The notes beneath the pieces are model-generated. The model did not search any database, was not told where the DNA came from, and saw nothing but the letters and a program-made list of their open reading frames with translations. Positions 5,245 through 14,084 of a stretch of 38,632 nt of DNA are shown piece by piece. A program made the translations under genes and the position numbers. Where the stretch lies: positions 1 to 38,632 of IMG/VR virus record IMGVR_UViG_3300037493_002702. One strand, given 5' to 3'. Source of the stretch: a virus. The first letter of the stretch is position 1. Each line of letters opens with the position of its first letter.

Positions 5245-7531
5245 CCACCTTCGGCGCTACGGGTTCTTCCACCAAGCGCCGAAGGTCGCTCTTGCTGAAT
5301 TTCTTGGCCATGTCGGGCGCCGCGAAGATGTGCTTCTTGGTGGCGTATTCCGCCGACGCCACCCGCCCCACGTCCACCCACCCGGCTTCTTGCAGCGCGT
5401 GAAGCAACGCCGCTTGCGGCACCTTCACGCCCGCCGGCGCCATGCCGGCCATCCGGTCGCATAGCGCATGGAACGGGCCGCCCACCACACCCTTAGCGAA
5501 ATCGCCCGTCCGATTGCGGATAAGGTCCACAATGAAGGATTCGGCCATGCTCATGCTATGCTCGACCAAGTTAGCCTTGGGGTCGGTCATGGGCGGCGCA
5601 GCGCCAGGGTTGAACTTGGCCACGTCGCGGGCGTAAAGCCATTGGGCGATCTGCGCGAAGCCGTGCCGGTTCTTGTACCAATTCCACATCGCGGCGGCTG
5701 CGTCGGCCTCCATGCGCGGCGCGGAGGACCAGATAACAAACCAGCGCCGGTCGTCGCTGGATAGCGTGATCGGCAGCAAGTCGTTTGAGAACGCCAGAAC
5801 CAGCGCCCGGTTTGCCATGTCGTAGGGGTGTAGGTTCTTCCGGTTGACGGTAATCATCTCCGGCGGCGCGGCGATGATCGGCTTCAGGCGGTTCGCCAGC
5901 GCCCGGCGTTGCGACGCCTCGGGCTCCTTCAACTCGTTCAGGAGGATGATTTCGCTCTCTAGGGCGTAGCCCCACTGGCTGTTGATCGTGTCGCCGTCAA
6001 TCAATCCTCGGTTGGTCAATTCCGGCCCGCACACGGCCCACATGAACGGCGCCCACATGGTATCCTTGCCGCTGCCGCCGTGGCCGCCGTGCAGGACTGC
6101 GTGGTTAATCTTAACGCGCGGGTATTGCAGCTTGAACGCCATCACGTCCCAGATATGGGCCAATTCGCCCGCGTCCGGCACCAGCGCCCGGCAATGCTCA
6201 ATCCATGGGGTTATATCGCCCGCTGGCGCGTTAGCCACGTCTGGGCGCCCGTTGCGCCAGCGATTACCATACACGTCGCCGTTGCGCGCCACCAAGACAT
6301 CATCGCCGGCGGCGTAGGTCACACCCACCAGAACGCGGGCGTTCATCGCCTGGCGGTTTTCATCGTAGCACGTCGCCGCTTCCAGCCGCCGGCCGTTGTG
6401 TATGCTCTTGCAGTCCACATGCCGAAACAGGGCGTTAAACGTCTGCCGGCTAACCTCGCGCCGGTCGGCTAGGTCAAAATAGGCGTCGTCTGACATGATA
6501 TAAGCAAACCGCTCGTACCAAGCGGCCTTCTCAACCCGGCCCAATTCCTTGCGTTCCACCTCGGCTATGACCTGCGCCGCTTGGTCGGGGTATTCGGGCG
6601 TCGGCACCAGCTTGTCCATGGCGCGGGCCATGTGTTCGGCTAGCAATTCATCCCGCAACCCGGTCACGGCGCGCGGGCCGCCGTTGTCGCAAACCCACTT
6701 TAGGAACGCCGTGCTATCCAGATGTTCGCAATGGCTATGGTAGCAGCAGAACGCCCGGTTGATCGGGCTATAGCGCGCCTCGGTCTGTCCGTCCGTATGC
6801 TCCGCAGCGTTCGGGCACACGACCCCAAGCCACCCTTCCGCGTTCTCCCGCGACAGAACCAAGCCCTGCTCGTTCAGCCAGGCAAGCACGTTATCTTTGC
6901 CGGTGTCGCGCAGCCGCAGCGCGCGTTGCGTCGCGGTGTCGGGCGCGGCAAGCGTGACGCCCAGGGCGTCACATATCTGAGGGAGGGTAAATTCGCGGGC
7001 GGGATCGAACGCCACAAGCCGCGCCTTGTATCCGCCGCGCCCAGGCTTGAGGTTGACGCTACCAGGCAAGCGGAAATTCCGCACGGCGTTTGTCGCGCCG
7101 GGATCGGTGTAGCCCGCCGCCGCAATGGCGTTCATCGCCGCGGTAAACTCGCCCTTGGTCGGCTGGTCGCTGAAAGCGTAGCCCCACTGGAACGACCCCT
7201 CGGACGTTTCCATGATCCACGTCGGGGCCAAGTCAGGCTCGCGGGCCTTGGTGCCCACGTCGTCCAGCATCAGGACAAGGACATATTCGCAATTCGCCGC
7301 CGACGCTGACGGCTGGCCGTCCTTGAAGCGGTCAATGATGAAAGACCCGGTGTTGCCGTACCACGCACCTTCAGGGCGCTTTTTGCCTGGTAGGAACGCT
7401 GGCCATGTGTATTTCGGCGTTCCGTCCGCGTGGGTCACTTGCGCGCCCTCGCGCATGACGGGCTTTTGCCGCGCGACTAAAAGCGTTTCACCTTCCGGCG
7501 CTAACCCTTGCAGAAACTCTACAAAATCCAT
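5222..7531 (-). CDS. DNA primase-helicase (RepB-like primase domain plus SF3/D5-like helicase)
   Basis: The protein (769 aa) should prime and unwind phage DNA in the cytoplasm. The N-terminal part (about 1-190) carries the D-D-V-G-T-K motif (90-95) seen in RepB-type archaeo-eukaryotic primase domains. A zinc-knuckle-like segment lies at about 239-270 (C-P-N-A-A-E-H ... C-C-Y-H-S-H-C). The C-terminal helicase domain has the Walker A H-G-G-H-G-G-S-G-K-D-T (about 481-491) and a Walker B-like I-I-L-L-N-E-L-K-E (about 528-536). A sensor-like region L-A-F-S-N-D-L-L-P-I follows. This is the DUF5906 / D5-like arrangement frequent in phages with their own polymerase. It lies 13 bases downstream of the polymerase gene in the same direction. 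Confidence 0.9.
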   Translation of the reverse strand: MDFVEFLQGLAPEGETLLVARQKPVMREGAQVTHADGTPKYTWPAFLPGKKRPEGAWYGNTGSFIIDRFKDGQPSASAANCEYVLVLMLDDVGTKAREPDLAPTWIMETSEGSFQWGYAFSDQPTKGEFTAAMNAIAAAGYTDPGATNAVRNFRLPGSVNLKPGRGGYKARLVAFDPAREFTLPQICDALGVTLAAPDTATQRALRLRDTGKDNVLAWLNEQGLVLSRENAEGWLGVVCPNAAEHTDGQTEARYSPINRAFCCYHSHCEHLDSTAFLKWVCDNGGPRAVTGLRDELLAEHMARAMDKLVPTPEYPDQAAQVIAEVERKELGRVEKAAWYERFAYIMSDDAYFDLADRREVSRQTFNALFRHVDCKSIHNGRRLEAATCYDENRQAMNARVLVGVTYAAGDDVLVARNGDVYGNRWRNGRPDVANAPAGDITPWIEHCRALVPDAGELAHIWDVMAFKLQYPRVKINHAVLHGGHGGSGKDTMWAPFMWAVCGPELTNRGLIDGDTINSQWGYALESEIILLNELKEPEASQRRALANRLKPIIAAPPEMITVNRKNLHPYDMANRALVLAFSNDLLPITLSSDDRRWFVIWSSAPRMEADAAAAMWNWYKNRHGFAQIAQWLYARDVAKFNPGAAPPMTDPKANLVEHSMSMAESFIVDLIRNRTGDFAKGVVGGPFHALCDRMAGMAPAGVKVPQAALLHALQEAGWVDVGRVASAEYATKKHIFAAPDMAKKFSKSDLRRLVEEPVAPKVVNLQTVA

Positions 7532-7544
7532 GGCCTTTCCCTCC

Positions 7545-9518
7545 CTATTTGCCGTAACGTGTCATTACTTCCGCTTCAATGTCGAGCGGGATACCGCCGG
7601 CCCAATTCGGCGGTGTACACATGGCGCGGCGCATGGCGGCCACGGTCGCATCTGGATCGGCGGTTTCGCACACAATCTCGTCATGCACATGCAACACCAC
7701 CTCTTGCCCCTCTGCCTCTAGCCGTCGCAGGCTGGCGCGCAATAAGTCGTGCGCGGCGGCCTGGGTGACATTCTCACAAGCCAGCCCGCGCCAGAGCCGG
7801 GCGCGGGGCCATTCTGTCGCATCGGCGGCGGGCTTCCAAGACGCTTTGGCATAGGTCACGCCGTCCGCTTCCAGCTTCGCAAACGGGTAGCGTAGCACAC
7901 GGCCCGACGGCAGGGCATACCAAAGATGCGTTCCGTCGAACAAATAGGTAATCAGCCCGGCGCTAAACTCGCGCCCGCGGTTTCTCATGGCGCGCGTATA
8001 GGCGCCCTCAAGAGCCTGCCAGAACGGCAACGCCCAGGGGTTCGCCCGGCGCCACGCATCCACCATGCGCCGCGCCTCGCTCTCGGGCAGGTGAACGCCA
8101 TAGACGCGGCCCATGGCCGCGAAGGCCCCCACGCCGCCGGCAAAGCCACACGCCAATTCCTGCACCTTGCCGACCTGGCGCTGGTCCTTGGTCACTTCAT
8201 CCACCGACACGCGAAACGTCGCCGCGGCGTTGACTTTATACACGTCCTGCCCGGTGCGGAACAATTCCAGCTTGGCCTCGCCGTTGCCGGATAGCCAGGG
8301 GTTCACGCGCGCCTCGATGGCGGACCAGTCAGCAGCCGCCAGCACCTTACCGGGCGACGGCATCATGGCCGGGCGCAGCATCCCCTTCAGCACGTCGGTA
8401 ACGCGCTTGCCGTGCGCCGGGACAATCTGGTGCCCCCTCACCATGGCCTGCCGCACATCATCCGGCGCGGCGGCGCACTTGCGTGGGAAATTGTGAACCT
8501 GCAAGCCGTAGCTGGACGCGCGGCCCGTCGCCGCGCCGCCGGCGAACACGAACGCGCCGCGCACCCGATCATCCTCCTTGTCGGCCAGCGCCGCGGCGCG
8601 GTTGAACTTGGCCACGCTGGACGCCCAAAGGTCGTCCGCGCATTGGATTACCTCGGCCACATCGGGCGGAACCTCGTCGGGGTTCTCGTCGGCCAGGTCC
8701 AGCAGGTTAGCCCGCACCGTCTTGTCAATCGAAACCTTGGCCTCGCCGTCCTTATAGACGATCATCAGCTTGCGCGCTTCCGGCCCTACCCGGTGTTCCA
8801 CCCAAGCGCGCATTTTGGGGCTGCGAACGCTGGTAATGGCGCCCGCTGTCACCTCTCGAACGACTTGCTGGATTTCCACCAACTCTTGCTCGGCGTAGCG
8901 CGCGGCGGCAGCGCATAGCGCCGTGTCCACCAACACGCCCCGGTCATTGATCCGCTCGTTGACGTGGTAATCGGCCAATTCTTCCTCGGACAAATCACGC
9001 ATGGCCTTACTGACCGCGCGCATGGCGCGCACGTCCTGCTCGCAATACTGGACCATTTCGGCCATTAGCGCCGGGTCTTCCCGAAACGTGCCGTCGGGCT
9101 TGGGGACGCACAGCGCGCGGATAAGCTGCGCGCCGCGGTAATCCTTCTTCATGCTCGCGCCCGCAAACCGCCCCACGTCTTCCAGACTGCCAGGGCCACA
9201 ATTCGCGCGGGCTTGCGTCGCGGTGCAATAGAACTGCTCTAGCGCGGGCTCGGGAAAGGCTTGCTCGGGCGCCAGGACGTACCAGAAGATAAGGCGCTCA
9301 AAGGCGGCGTTGTGCGCCCTGATCTGCCCCCGGTGATGCGCCACGCGGGCGGGGAACGGTTGACCGGGTAGCCAGGTCGCCACGTCCTCGTCACCAAAGG
9401 CGTAGGACATGCACAACAATTCGGTGCTGGCGTCCTGCGCGTAATTGTACGCCCCGGCGCTCGGCAGGTCGCAACGGCTGCGGGTTTCAAAATCTAGCCA
9501 GAGGATCACGGCTGGCAA
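7545..9518 (-). CDS. DNA polymerase, family A, with 3'-5' exonuclease
   Basis: This 657-aa protein is the phage replicative polymerase. The N-terminal proofreading domain shows D9-F-E11-T (Exo I), H-N-A-A-F-E (about 69-74, Exo II) and Y158-C-E-Q-D162 (Exo III). Polymerase motif A is A-D397-W-S-A-I-E-A-R, motif B is K-D-Q-R-Q-V-G-K ... F-A-G-G (about 444-462), and motif C is H-V-H-D-E at about 610-614. No 5' nuclease domain is present, as usual for phage Pol I enzymes. Its start overlaps the 3' end of the methyltransferase gene by 13 bases. Confidence 0.96.
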   Translation of the reverse strand: MPAVILWLDFETRSRCDLPSAGAYNYAQDASTELLCMSYAFGDEDVATWLPGQPFPARVAHHRGQIRAHNAAFERLIFWYVLAPEQAFPEPALEQFYCTATQARANCGPGSLEDVGRFAGASMKKDYRGAQLIRALCVPKPDGTFREDPALMAEMVQYCEQDVRAMRAVSKAMRDLSEEELADYHVNERINDRGVLVDTALCAAAARYAEQELVEIQQVVREVTAGAITSVRSPKMRAWVEHRVGPEARKLMIVYKDGEAKVSIDKTVRANLLDLADENPDEVPPDVAEVIQCADDLWASSVAKFNRAAALADKEDDRVRGAFVFAGGAATGRASSYGLQVHNFPRKCAAAPDDVRQAMVRGHQIVPAHGKRVTDVLKGMLRPAMMPSPGKVLAAADWSAIEARVNPWLSGNGEAKLELFRTGQDVYKVNAAATFRVSVDEVTKDQRQVGKVQELACGFAGGVGAFAAMGRVYGVHLPESEARRMVDAWRRANPWALPFWQALEGAYTRAMRNRGREFSAGLITYLFDGTHLWYALPSGRVLRYPFAKLEADGVTYAKASWKPAADATEWPRARLWRGLACENVTQAAAHDLLRASLRRLEAEGQEVVLHVHDEIVCETADPDATVAAMRRAMCTPPNWAGGIPLDIEAEVMTRYGK

Positions 9519-10537
9519 TTCATCACGGCTTGGATGAACTCGACGGCGAGCGGCGCGACAATCGCGTTGCCGTAGGCGCGCAGTCGTCCCACTCGGGCGG
9601 GGGCCCCATGAGCCAGCGGGAATGTGCCGGGTTCAACTGGCCGCCACTTTCCATCCCGGCACAGGAGCCAGTCAGCGTCTCGCCAGAAGCCGTGTAGCGG
9701 GCCGGCTGGTCCGTCGAGAGTGCGAGCTTCACGGACGCCGACAGGTCCATCGTCACCTTGGAGCCGTCGGGCATCCGGCCCGTCATTGACACGCCTTCCC
9801 GAAACCCCTTGCCGCCCACCCCGTCGCTCGCCGCTGTCGTCGGCCACCCCGCCAGCACCGCCATTTCGTTCAGCGGCCTGGCGTTGTGCGTCAACTCGTT
9901 TCCCGGGCTCAGCGCCCCCTTGTGGTCCCGCGCCTGCGGGCTGGGCCACCCGGCTAGATGCGTCGCCACCGCCGTCAACGTGTCTGCCTTGCCCCGGCCC
10001 CACCTCATTCCGCTGCTCTCGCCGTCTTCTAGCCGGGGCGTTGGCCACCCACCAAAGGCGCTGTCGGATGTGCGGAGCGCCGACGCTCGCCGCGCCAAGA
10101 TCAGCGGCTGCGACGGCCCATCCCAATGCTTCCAGGTCAACCCGTACAGAGACGAGCCAGTCTCGACCAAGCGCGCTTGCAACCTGCTCTCCAAAGACCG
10201 TTGCAGGTTGGCACTTGCTAATAAGCCGGGCAAATTCAGGCCACAAGTGCCGCTCGTCGGCAAAACCGTCGCCTCGACCGGCGGCGCTGAAAGGCTGGCA
10301 GGGGCATGAGCCGGTCCAGACGGGCCGGTCGTCGGGCCATCCTGCAAGGCGCAGCGCGCGGGACCATACGCCGATCCCGGCGAAGAAATGGGCTTGTGTA
10401 AAACCTGCGATGTCCTCCGCAGCCACGTCCCGAATTGATCGCTCATCTACTTCCCCCGGCGCGATATGCCCCGCCGCAATCAGATTGCGAAGCCATTGGG
10501 CAGCGTAAGGCTCTATCTCGTTGCAATATGCGGCCAT
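9506..10537 (-). CDS. C5-cytosine DNA methyltransferase
   Basis: It transfers a methyl group from S-adenosylmethionine to C5 of cytosine in DNA, probably shielding phage DNA from host restriction. The frame extends upstream to 10687, but conserved sequence begins at M-A-A-Y-C-N-E-I-E (ATG 10537), giving 343 aa. Motif I is F-F-A-G-I-G (51-56), motif IV is S-C-P-C-Q-P (77-82) with catalytic Cys80, motif VI is G-E-Q-V-A-S with Glu117, and motif VIII is R-Q-R-L-W-W (158-163). A motif X-like Y-G-N-A-I lies near the C-terminus. The target-recognition region (about 166-285) is unusually Gly/Arg-rich in this frame. A second long ORF (9523-10446) lies entirely inside this gene in another frame. Confidence 0.93.
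   Translation of the reverse strand: MAAYCNEIEPYAAQWLRNLIAAGHIAPGEVDERSIRDVAAEDIAGFTQAHFFAGIGVWSRALRLAGWPDDRPVWTGSCPCQPFSAAGRGDGFADERHLWPEFARLISKCQPATVFGEQVASALGRDWLVSVRVDLEALGWAVAAADLGAASVGAPHIRQRLWWVANAPARRRREQRNEVGPGQGRHVDGGGDASSRVAQPAGAGPQGGAEPGKRVDAQRQAAERNGGAGGVADDSGERRGGRQGVSGRRVNDGPDARRLQGDDGPVGVREARTLDGPAGPLHGFWRDADWLLCRDGKWRPVEPGTFPLAHGAPARVGRLRAYGNAIVAPLAVEFIQAVMNCQP
9523..10446 (-). CDS. Overprinted ORF inside the methyltransferase gene, G-W-P-T-P repeat family (307 aa)
   Basis: This ORF lies on the same strand as the methyltransferase but in another frame. Its ATG at 10446 has GGGGGAA a few bases upstream. The predicted protein contains [13 protein letters not shown], then [10 protein letters not shown], then A-S-A-L-R-T-S-D-S. 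Three G-W-P-[TS]-[PT] units follow, and it ends [14 protein letters not shown]-x-P-P-E-W-D. I recognise these phrases from many phage proteins deposited beside cytosine methyltransferases. They arise by reading the motif VI-VIII and C-terminal DNA of such enzymes in another frame. The ORF is either a true dual-coding gene or a conserved by-product. The sequence alone favours but does not prove translation. Confidence 0.45.
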   Translation of the reverse strand: MSDQFGTWLRRTSQVLHKPISSPGSAYGPARCALQDGPTTGPSGPAHAPASLSAPPVEATVLPTSGTCGLNLPGLLASANLQRSLESRLQARLVETGSSLYGLTWKHWDGPSQPLILARRASALRTSDSAFGGWPTPRLEDGESSGMRWGRGKADTLTAVATHLAGWPSPQARDHKGALSPGNELTHNARPLNEMAVLAGWPTTAASDGVGGKGFREGVSMTGRMPDGSKVTMDLSASVKLALSTDQPARYTASGETLTGSCAGMESGGQLNPAHSRWLMGPPPEWDDCAPTATRLSRRSPSSSSKP

Positions 10538-10575
10538 GGTGAAACGGCCCCGGCTTGCGCCAGGGCCGATCCTTC

Positions 10576-11238
10576 TCAGGCTGCGCGACGACGGCGACGG
10601 CCAGTTTCGGCCGGCGCGGGTTCTTCGGCTTCCGGCTCGGCTTCGGCGGCCGGCGCCGCGGCGGCGGGACCGGCCATGCTGACCCACTTCACCACTTCAA
10701 AATCCGGCGTAAAAACCTTGCCGTATTTCTTGTGTGCGTAATGGCCCTTTTTCAGCAGCACCACAGGAACAGGTTTGGTCTCGTCCTTTTCAACCTGCGT
10801 GGAAACAGCCAGCGCCAGCACCGCCCAAGCCTTTTTGCCTCCGACGGAAACGGTAGTAAACCGGGCTTCCATGCCTGCGTCTTCGCCGGTGATGCACTTC
10901 AAAGAAAACCCGACCTGAGTTTCCCATCCGTTTTTTGCTCCCGGCGGCGGGCCGTCAACTTCGGGTAGCGGTTGGGATACCGGCCCCATCTTTTCGCCAA
11001 GCGGTTGACCTTCGCCCCAGGCAATAAAGCCGTGAACAAACGACAAAGGATTGACAGCCCACAGGCTATCATCCTCGATTTCCGTTTGTTCACCCCCATA
11101 CACCCAATGGCCGGTCTTATCCATTTTCAGAATAACCGCGCCGCTGGTCGCCGCCGCCGAAGACGCCGCGCGTAGCGATTGCGCGAGCGATTGGGCGGTA
11201 GGTAGGTTTGCGCTACCAAATTTCGTGATTTCGTTCAT
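10576..11238 (-). CDS. Conserved replication-module protein, possible single-strand DNA-binding protein (220 aa)
   Basis: It starts at ATG 11238 with AGGAAAA about 9 bases upstream. The core contains W-V-Y-G-G-E, N-P-L-S-F-V-H-G-F-I-A-W-G-E-G and G-W-E-T-Q-V-G-F-S-L-K, typical of a conserved family found beside polymerases in podo- and siphophages. The tail (about 188-220) is Ala/Glu/Pro-rich and ends in six Arg and two Ala. Position and an OB-like beta-rich core suggest an ssDNA-binding role. The basic terminus is unlike the acidic tip of classical SSB, so the role is inferred. Confidence 0.7.
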   Translation of the reverse strand: MNEITKFGSANLPTAQSLAQSLRAASSAAATSGAVILKMDKTGHWVYGGEQTEIEDDSLWAVNPLSFVHGFIAWGEGQPLGEKMGPVSQPLPEVDGPPPGAKNGWETQVGFSLKCITGEDAGMEARFTTVSVGGKKAWAVLALAVSTQVEKDETKPVPVVLLKKGHYAHKKYGKVFTPDFEVVKWVSMAGPAAAAPAAEAEPEAEEPAPAETGRRRRRAA

Positions 11239-11250
11239 CGTTCGGTTTTC

Positions 11251-12393
11251 CTATACGAGTTTGCCAAGAGCAGCGCGCAATTGAGCGCCAATCTGCAACG
11301 ACGCCGGGCGAGGATCATCCTCGGTTGCCAGCGTGTCGCCTGATGAGACGGCAACAATCAGGTCGTCGGGCATGGCAAGCTTGCGCTTCTTCAGCACCTT
11401 CTCTGCCTGCGCCGGCGATACCAGCTTTGTTTCCGTCAATTCCGTCGCGTCAAGGCCGACACCCTGAAGCGCCGCTTGCGCCTTCTCGGGGTCAATCCAT
11501 TGCCGCATAGCGCGCTTCGGCACCAGCTTGTAGCCTGGCACCGCGACGCCTTCCTTCAGCATGTCAAACGCCAGCCCGCGCAAGTCTTTGATCCAGTCTT
11601 CCAGCAAGTCGGCCTTGGTCAGCATTTGGCCAATCATCGGCGCGTCCAGGGCCGCCATCTGCAATTGCAACGCCCGATCCACGGCACCCGTCAACAGCGG
11701 GCATGTCGGCTTGGCCGGGCACCAGCGGCAATGATCGCCGGATACCAGCGCGGGCTTTGGCCCCATGGCGGCCTTGACCGCAGCAAACAACTCGCGCTCG
11801 AACGCGCGGATGCGCGTTGGGCCGGTCAGCCACCGCTTGACAGGCTTGTACGCGGTCGGCTGGATGATAACGCATTCGATCTCCGTCGCGCCGTCGAACG
11901 CCCATTGCGCCGCCGGGGTACGCATGGCCGCAGCCGCGTAGAACATCGCTTGCGGGTTTTCCTCAACCGCCACGTCAACGCCGTCGCCAAATTTCCAATC
12001 AAGCACAATCGCCCGGTTGCCGATGCGCCCGATTACGTCCGCCGAACCAAACACGTCAGGCAACGCCTCACCAAACCCGACAACGGTTTCACATTCAAAT
12101 TCCATCTGCCCGTCAGGGTCAATCTCGGCCAGCGCCGCCAGCGCGGGCAACACCTTCGTATCAAGTAGTTCATGCGTGACCTGGACATCGTTCAAGGTCA
12201 TGTCAAGAAAGTCCTCGGGCTTGCGCCCGTCCGTCAACACCGCGTCCATGATGTTGTGGCAGAGGGTGCCTTCGTCCGCGTACTTGGAAGACTTGCGGCC
12301 TTCCGGCATGGCCTGGGCCAGCTTGACGCTGGCGGGGCAGGCGATAACCCGCTTGGCGGTGGAACCGCCGACAATGTTTGAGTGATTAACCAT
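11251..12393 (-). CDS. PD-(D/E)XK nuclease of the RecB/Cas4-like DUF2800 family, with predicted Fe-S cluster
   Basis: The start is placed at ATG 12393 (M-V-N-H-S-N) because AAGGAG lies 7-8 bases upstream; the frame runs on to 12417. The protein has 380 aa. Active-site features are E-G-T-x-x-H46, S-A-D119, D132-W-K134 and Q148-A-M-F-Y152, the H-D-DxK-QxxxY order of RecB-family nucleases. Cys19 plus C222-x2-C225-x5-C231 matches the Fe-S staple layout of AddB/Cas4 nucleases. It probably processes DNA ends in phage recombination or replication. It is the first gene of the leftward replication block, divergent from the VRR-NUC gene. Confidence 0.88.
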   Translation of the reverse strand: MVNHSNIVGGSTAKRVIACPASVKLAQAMPEGRKSSKYADEGTLCHNIMDAVLTDGRKPEDFLDMTLNDVQVTHELLDTKVLPALAALAEIDPDGQMEFECETVVGFGEALPDVFGSADVIGRIGNRAIVLDWKFGDGVDVAVEENPQAMFYAAAAMRTPAAQWAFDGATEIECVIIQPTAYKPVKRWLTGPTRIRAFERELFAAVKAAMGPKPALVSGDHCRWCPAKPTCPLLTGAVDRALQLQMAALDAPMIGQMLTKADLLEDWIKDLRGLAFDMLKEGVAVPGYKLVPKRAMRQWIDPEKAQAALQGVGLDATELTETKLVSPAQAEKVLKKRKLAMPDDLIVAVSSGDTLATEDDPRPASLQIGAQLRAALGKLV

Positions 12394-12425
12394 TCGCTTT
12401 TCTCCTTGGGGTTTCAATGCCGCGA

Positions 12426-12454
12426 GGTGTAGCGCAACAAAGTCTCTTGCACAA
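12426..12454 (-). promoter_or_regulatory. Candidate promoter for the leftward replication block
   Basis: On the minus strand TTGTGC (12449-12454) and TACACC (12426-12431) are separated by 17 bases, 33 bases before the ATG of the nuclease gene. The match to a sigma-70 consensus is moderate. It overlaps the -35-like box of the opposing candidate. Confidence 0.4.
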
Positions 12455-12475
12455 GTCCCTTTTTTGGGGTAACAG
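12447..12475 (+). promoter_or_regulatory. Candidate promoter for the rightward nuclease-helicase block
   Basis: TTGCAC (12447-12452) and TAACAG (12470-12475) are 17 bases apart. The start point would fall close to ATG 12482, and no strong Shine-Dalgarno is seen there. A leaderless or nearly leaderless message is therefore possible. The consensus match is weak. Confidence 0.3.
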
Positions 12476-12481
12476 GTTTTT

Positions 12482-12763
12482 ATGCGCGAAATCGAAATCG
12501 AACGACATTTGCTTTGGCACGTCGCCCGCCTGGGCGGCTTGGCCTACAAATTCAAGTCGGTCAATCACCGCGGCGTGTCTGACCGCATTGTATGCCTGCC
12601 GGGCGGGGAAACGTGGTTCATCGAGTTGAAGAAGCCGAAAGGCGGGCGCCTGGCGCCGCTTCAACAGGTGTTTGCGGACGACATGCAGCGATTGGGGCAG
12701 CGGTACGCTTGCCTTTGGACAAAGGAACAGGTGGATGGCTGGGCTGCGACCGTATCAGGATGA
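12482..12763 (+). CDS. VRR-NUC domain nuclease (93 aa)
   Basis: A small single-domain PD-(D/E)XK nuclease. Motifs are the N-terminal E-R-H-L-L-W-H-V-A-R-L-G-G helix, the glycine/serine stretch H-R-G-V-S-D-R-I-V with catalytic Asp34, and E48-L-K-K-P-K-G followed by Q-Q at about 61-62. Stand-alone VRR-NUC proteins are common in phages and are thought to cut branched DNA. Its 3' end overlaps the helicase gene by 29 bases, a pairing seen in many phages. Confidence 0.92.
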   Translation: MREIEIERHLLWHVARLGGLAYKFKSVNHRGVSDRIVCLPGGETWFIELKKPKGGRLAPLQQVFADDMQRLGQRYACLWTKEQVDGWAATVSG

Positions 12764-14084
12764 AGCGGCGGATTTCTTGTACGAACACGACCGCGCGATG
12801 ATCCTGGCGCCGGTCGGCGCGGGCAAGACGGCTATCACCCTAACCGCCATGGCCGCCATGTTGGCCGATGGGCATGTCAAGCGGTGGCTGGTGCTGGCGC
12901 CAAAGCGCGTCTGTACCGACGTATGGCCGGTTGAAGGGCCAAAATGGGCGCCGGGTATGAAGATCGCGGTTGCCGTCGGGACGCCGAAGCAGCGCGCGGA
13001 CGCCTTCGCGTCGGACGCGCCGGTGGTGGTGACGAATTACGACAACATCGAGCGCATCCCCGGCGGCATCGGCCCATTTGACGGGATTGTGTTCGACGAG
13101 TTGACCCGCCTAAAGAACCCCGCCGGCAAACGGTTTAAGGCCCTCGACAAGATCATCGGCTGGTTCAAATATCGGTGGGGGCTGACCGGCAGCTTTACCA
13201 GCAACGGCCTGGAAGACGTGTTCGGGCAATGCAAGATGGTGGACCAATCACTATTAGGCCGGTCCAAGGGAGCCTTTCTGCAAAAGTATTTCGTCTGCCT
13301 TAACCGAGAGATTGGCGAGTGGGCGCCGCGTACTGGCGCGCTCGCGGGCATCATGGACGCGATCCGGCCGGCTACTTTCGTGCTTGAGCCGGGCGAGTAT
13401 AAGGACCAGTTGCCGCCGCTTCACACGGTCGAAATGCGCTGCGACCTGGTGGAGCGGTTGCCATACGAGAAGATGAAGCGGGATTTTCTGGTCAACCTAG
13501 AGGGGAAGCAGATCACGGCGCTATCTGCCGCGGCGGTGACAAACAAGTTGCAACAGATGGCCAGCGGCTTCGTCTATCTTCGGACGACCGTAGCGGACGA
13601 AATCGCGGGGAAATTCACGCCTAGCCAGGAAGCCATTTGGTTCTCTGACCACAAGTTTGTAGTGCTGGACGACATTCTGGAAGGCAACCAGCGCGCTAAC
13701 ACGATCATCGTCTATAACTACAAGGAAGAATTGGCCGAATTGCAGCGCCGGTATCCCCAGGCGGCGACGATTGACGACCCGGACGCTATCGCGCGGTGGA
13801 ACGCCGGCAAGATCGAATTGTTGCTGGTTCACCCCAAGTCGGCAGGGCATGGGCTCAACCTTCAGCATGGAGGTAGCAAGATGGTGTTCTTGTCTATCCC
13901 CTGGTCGTTGGAGTTGTTCGAGCAGACGGTGGGGCGGCTGCACCGCAGCGGCCAGGCGCACCCGGTTTGGGTCTATGTGCTGCTATGCAATAAAACGATT
14001 GACGAACGCATATGGGCTGCGCTTTATGACAAGCGCGCCGTGTCTGACTTGGCGCTGGATGAACTGAAAGGGACTACAAAATGA
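12735..14084 (+). CDS. SNF2-type superfamily 2 helicase / ATPase (449 aa)
   Basis: The frame is open from 12672. ATG 12735 is chosen because AAAGGAACAGG precedes it and homology-like sequence begins at once (L-R-P-Y-Q-D-E-A, the Q-motif). Further motifs are Walker A A-P-V-G-A-G-K-T-A (about 25-33), the DEAD-box equivalent V-F-D-E-L-T-R-L-K-N, L-T-G-S-F as motif III, A-G-H-G-L-N-L-Q as motif V, and Q-T-V-G-R-L-H-R-S-G-Q as motif VI. It likely remodels DNA or protein-DNA complexes during replication or recombination. It works from the same transcript as the VRR-NUC nuclease. Confidence 0.94.
   Translation: MAGLRPYQDEAADFLYEHDRAMILAPVGAGKTAITLTAMAAMLADGHVKRWLVLAPKRVCTDVWPVEGPKWAPGMKIAVAVGTPKQRADAFASDAPVVVTNYDNIERIPGGIGPFDGIVFDELTRLKNPAGKRFKALDKIIGWFKYRWGLTGSFTSNGLEDVFGQCKMVDQSLLGRSKGAFLQKYFVCLNREIGEWAPRTGALAGIMDAIRPATFVLEPGEYKDQLPPLHTVEMRCDLVERLPYEKMKRDFLVNLEGKQITALSAAAVTNKLQQMASGFVYLRTTVADEIAGKFTPSQEAIWFSDHKFVVLDDILEGNQRANTIIVYNYKEELAELQRRYPQAATIDDPDAIARWNAGKIELLLVHPKSAGHGLNLQHGGSKMVFLSIPWSLELFEQTVGRLHRSGQAHPVWVYVLLCNKTIDERIWAALYDKRAVSDLALDELKGTTK

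Noticed and set aside
6722-7309. Rightward ORFs opposite the primase-helicase and polymerase
   Set aside because: No motifs, Arg-rich, fully antisense to genes with clear catalytic motifs.
9624-10508. Long rightward ORF opposite the methyltransferase
   Set aside because: Ser/Pro/Arg-rich antisense frame with no recognisable motif, unlike the same-strand inner ORF.
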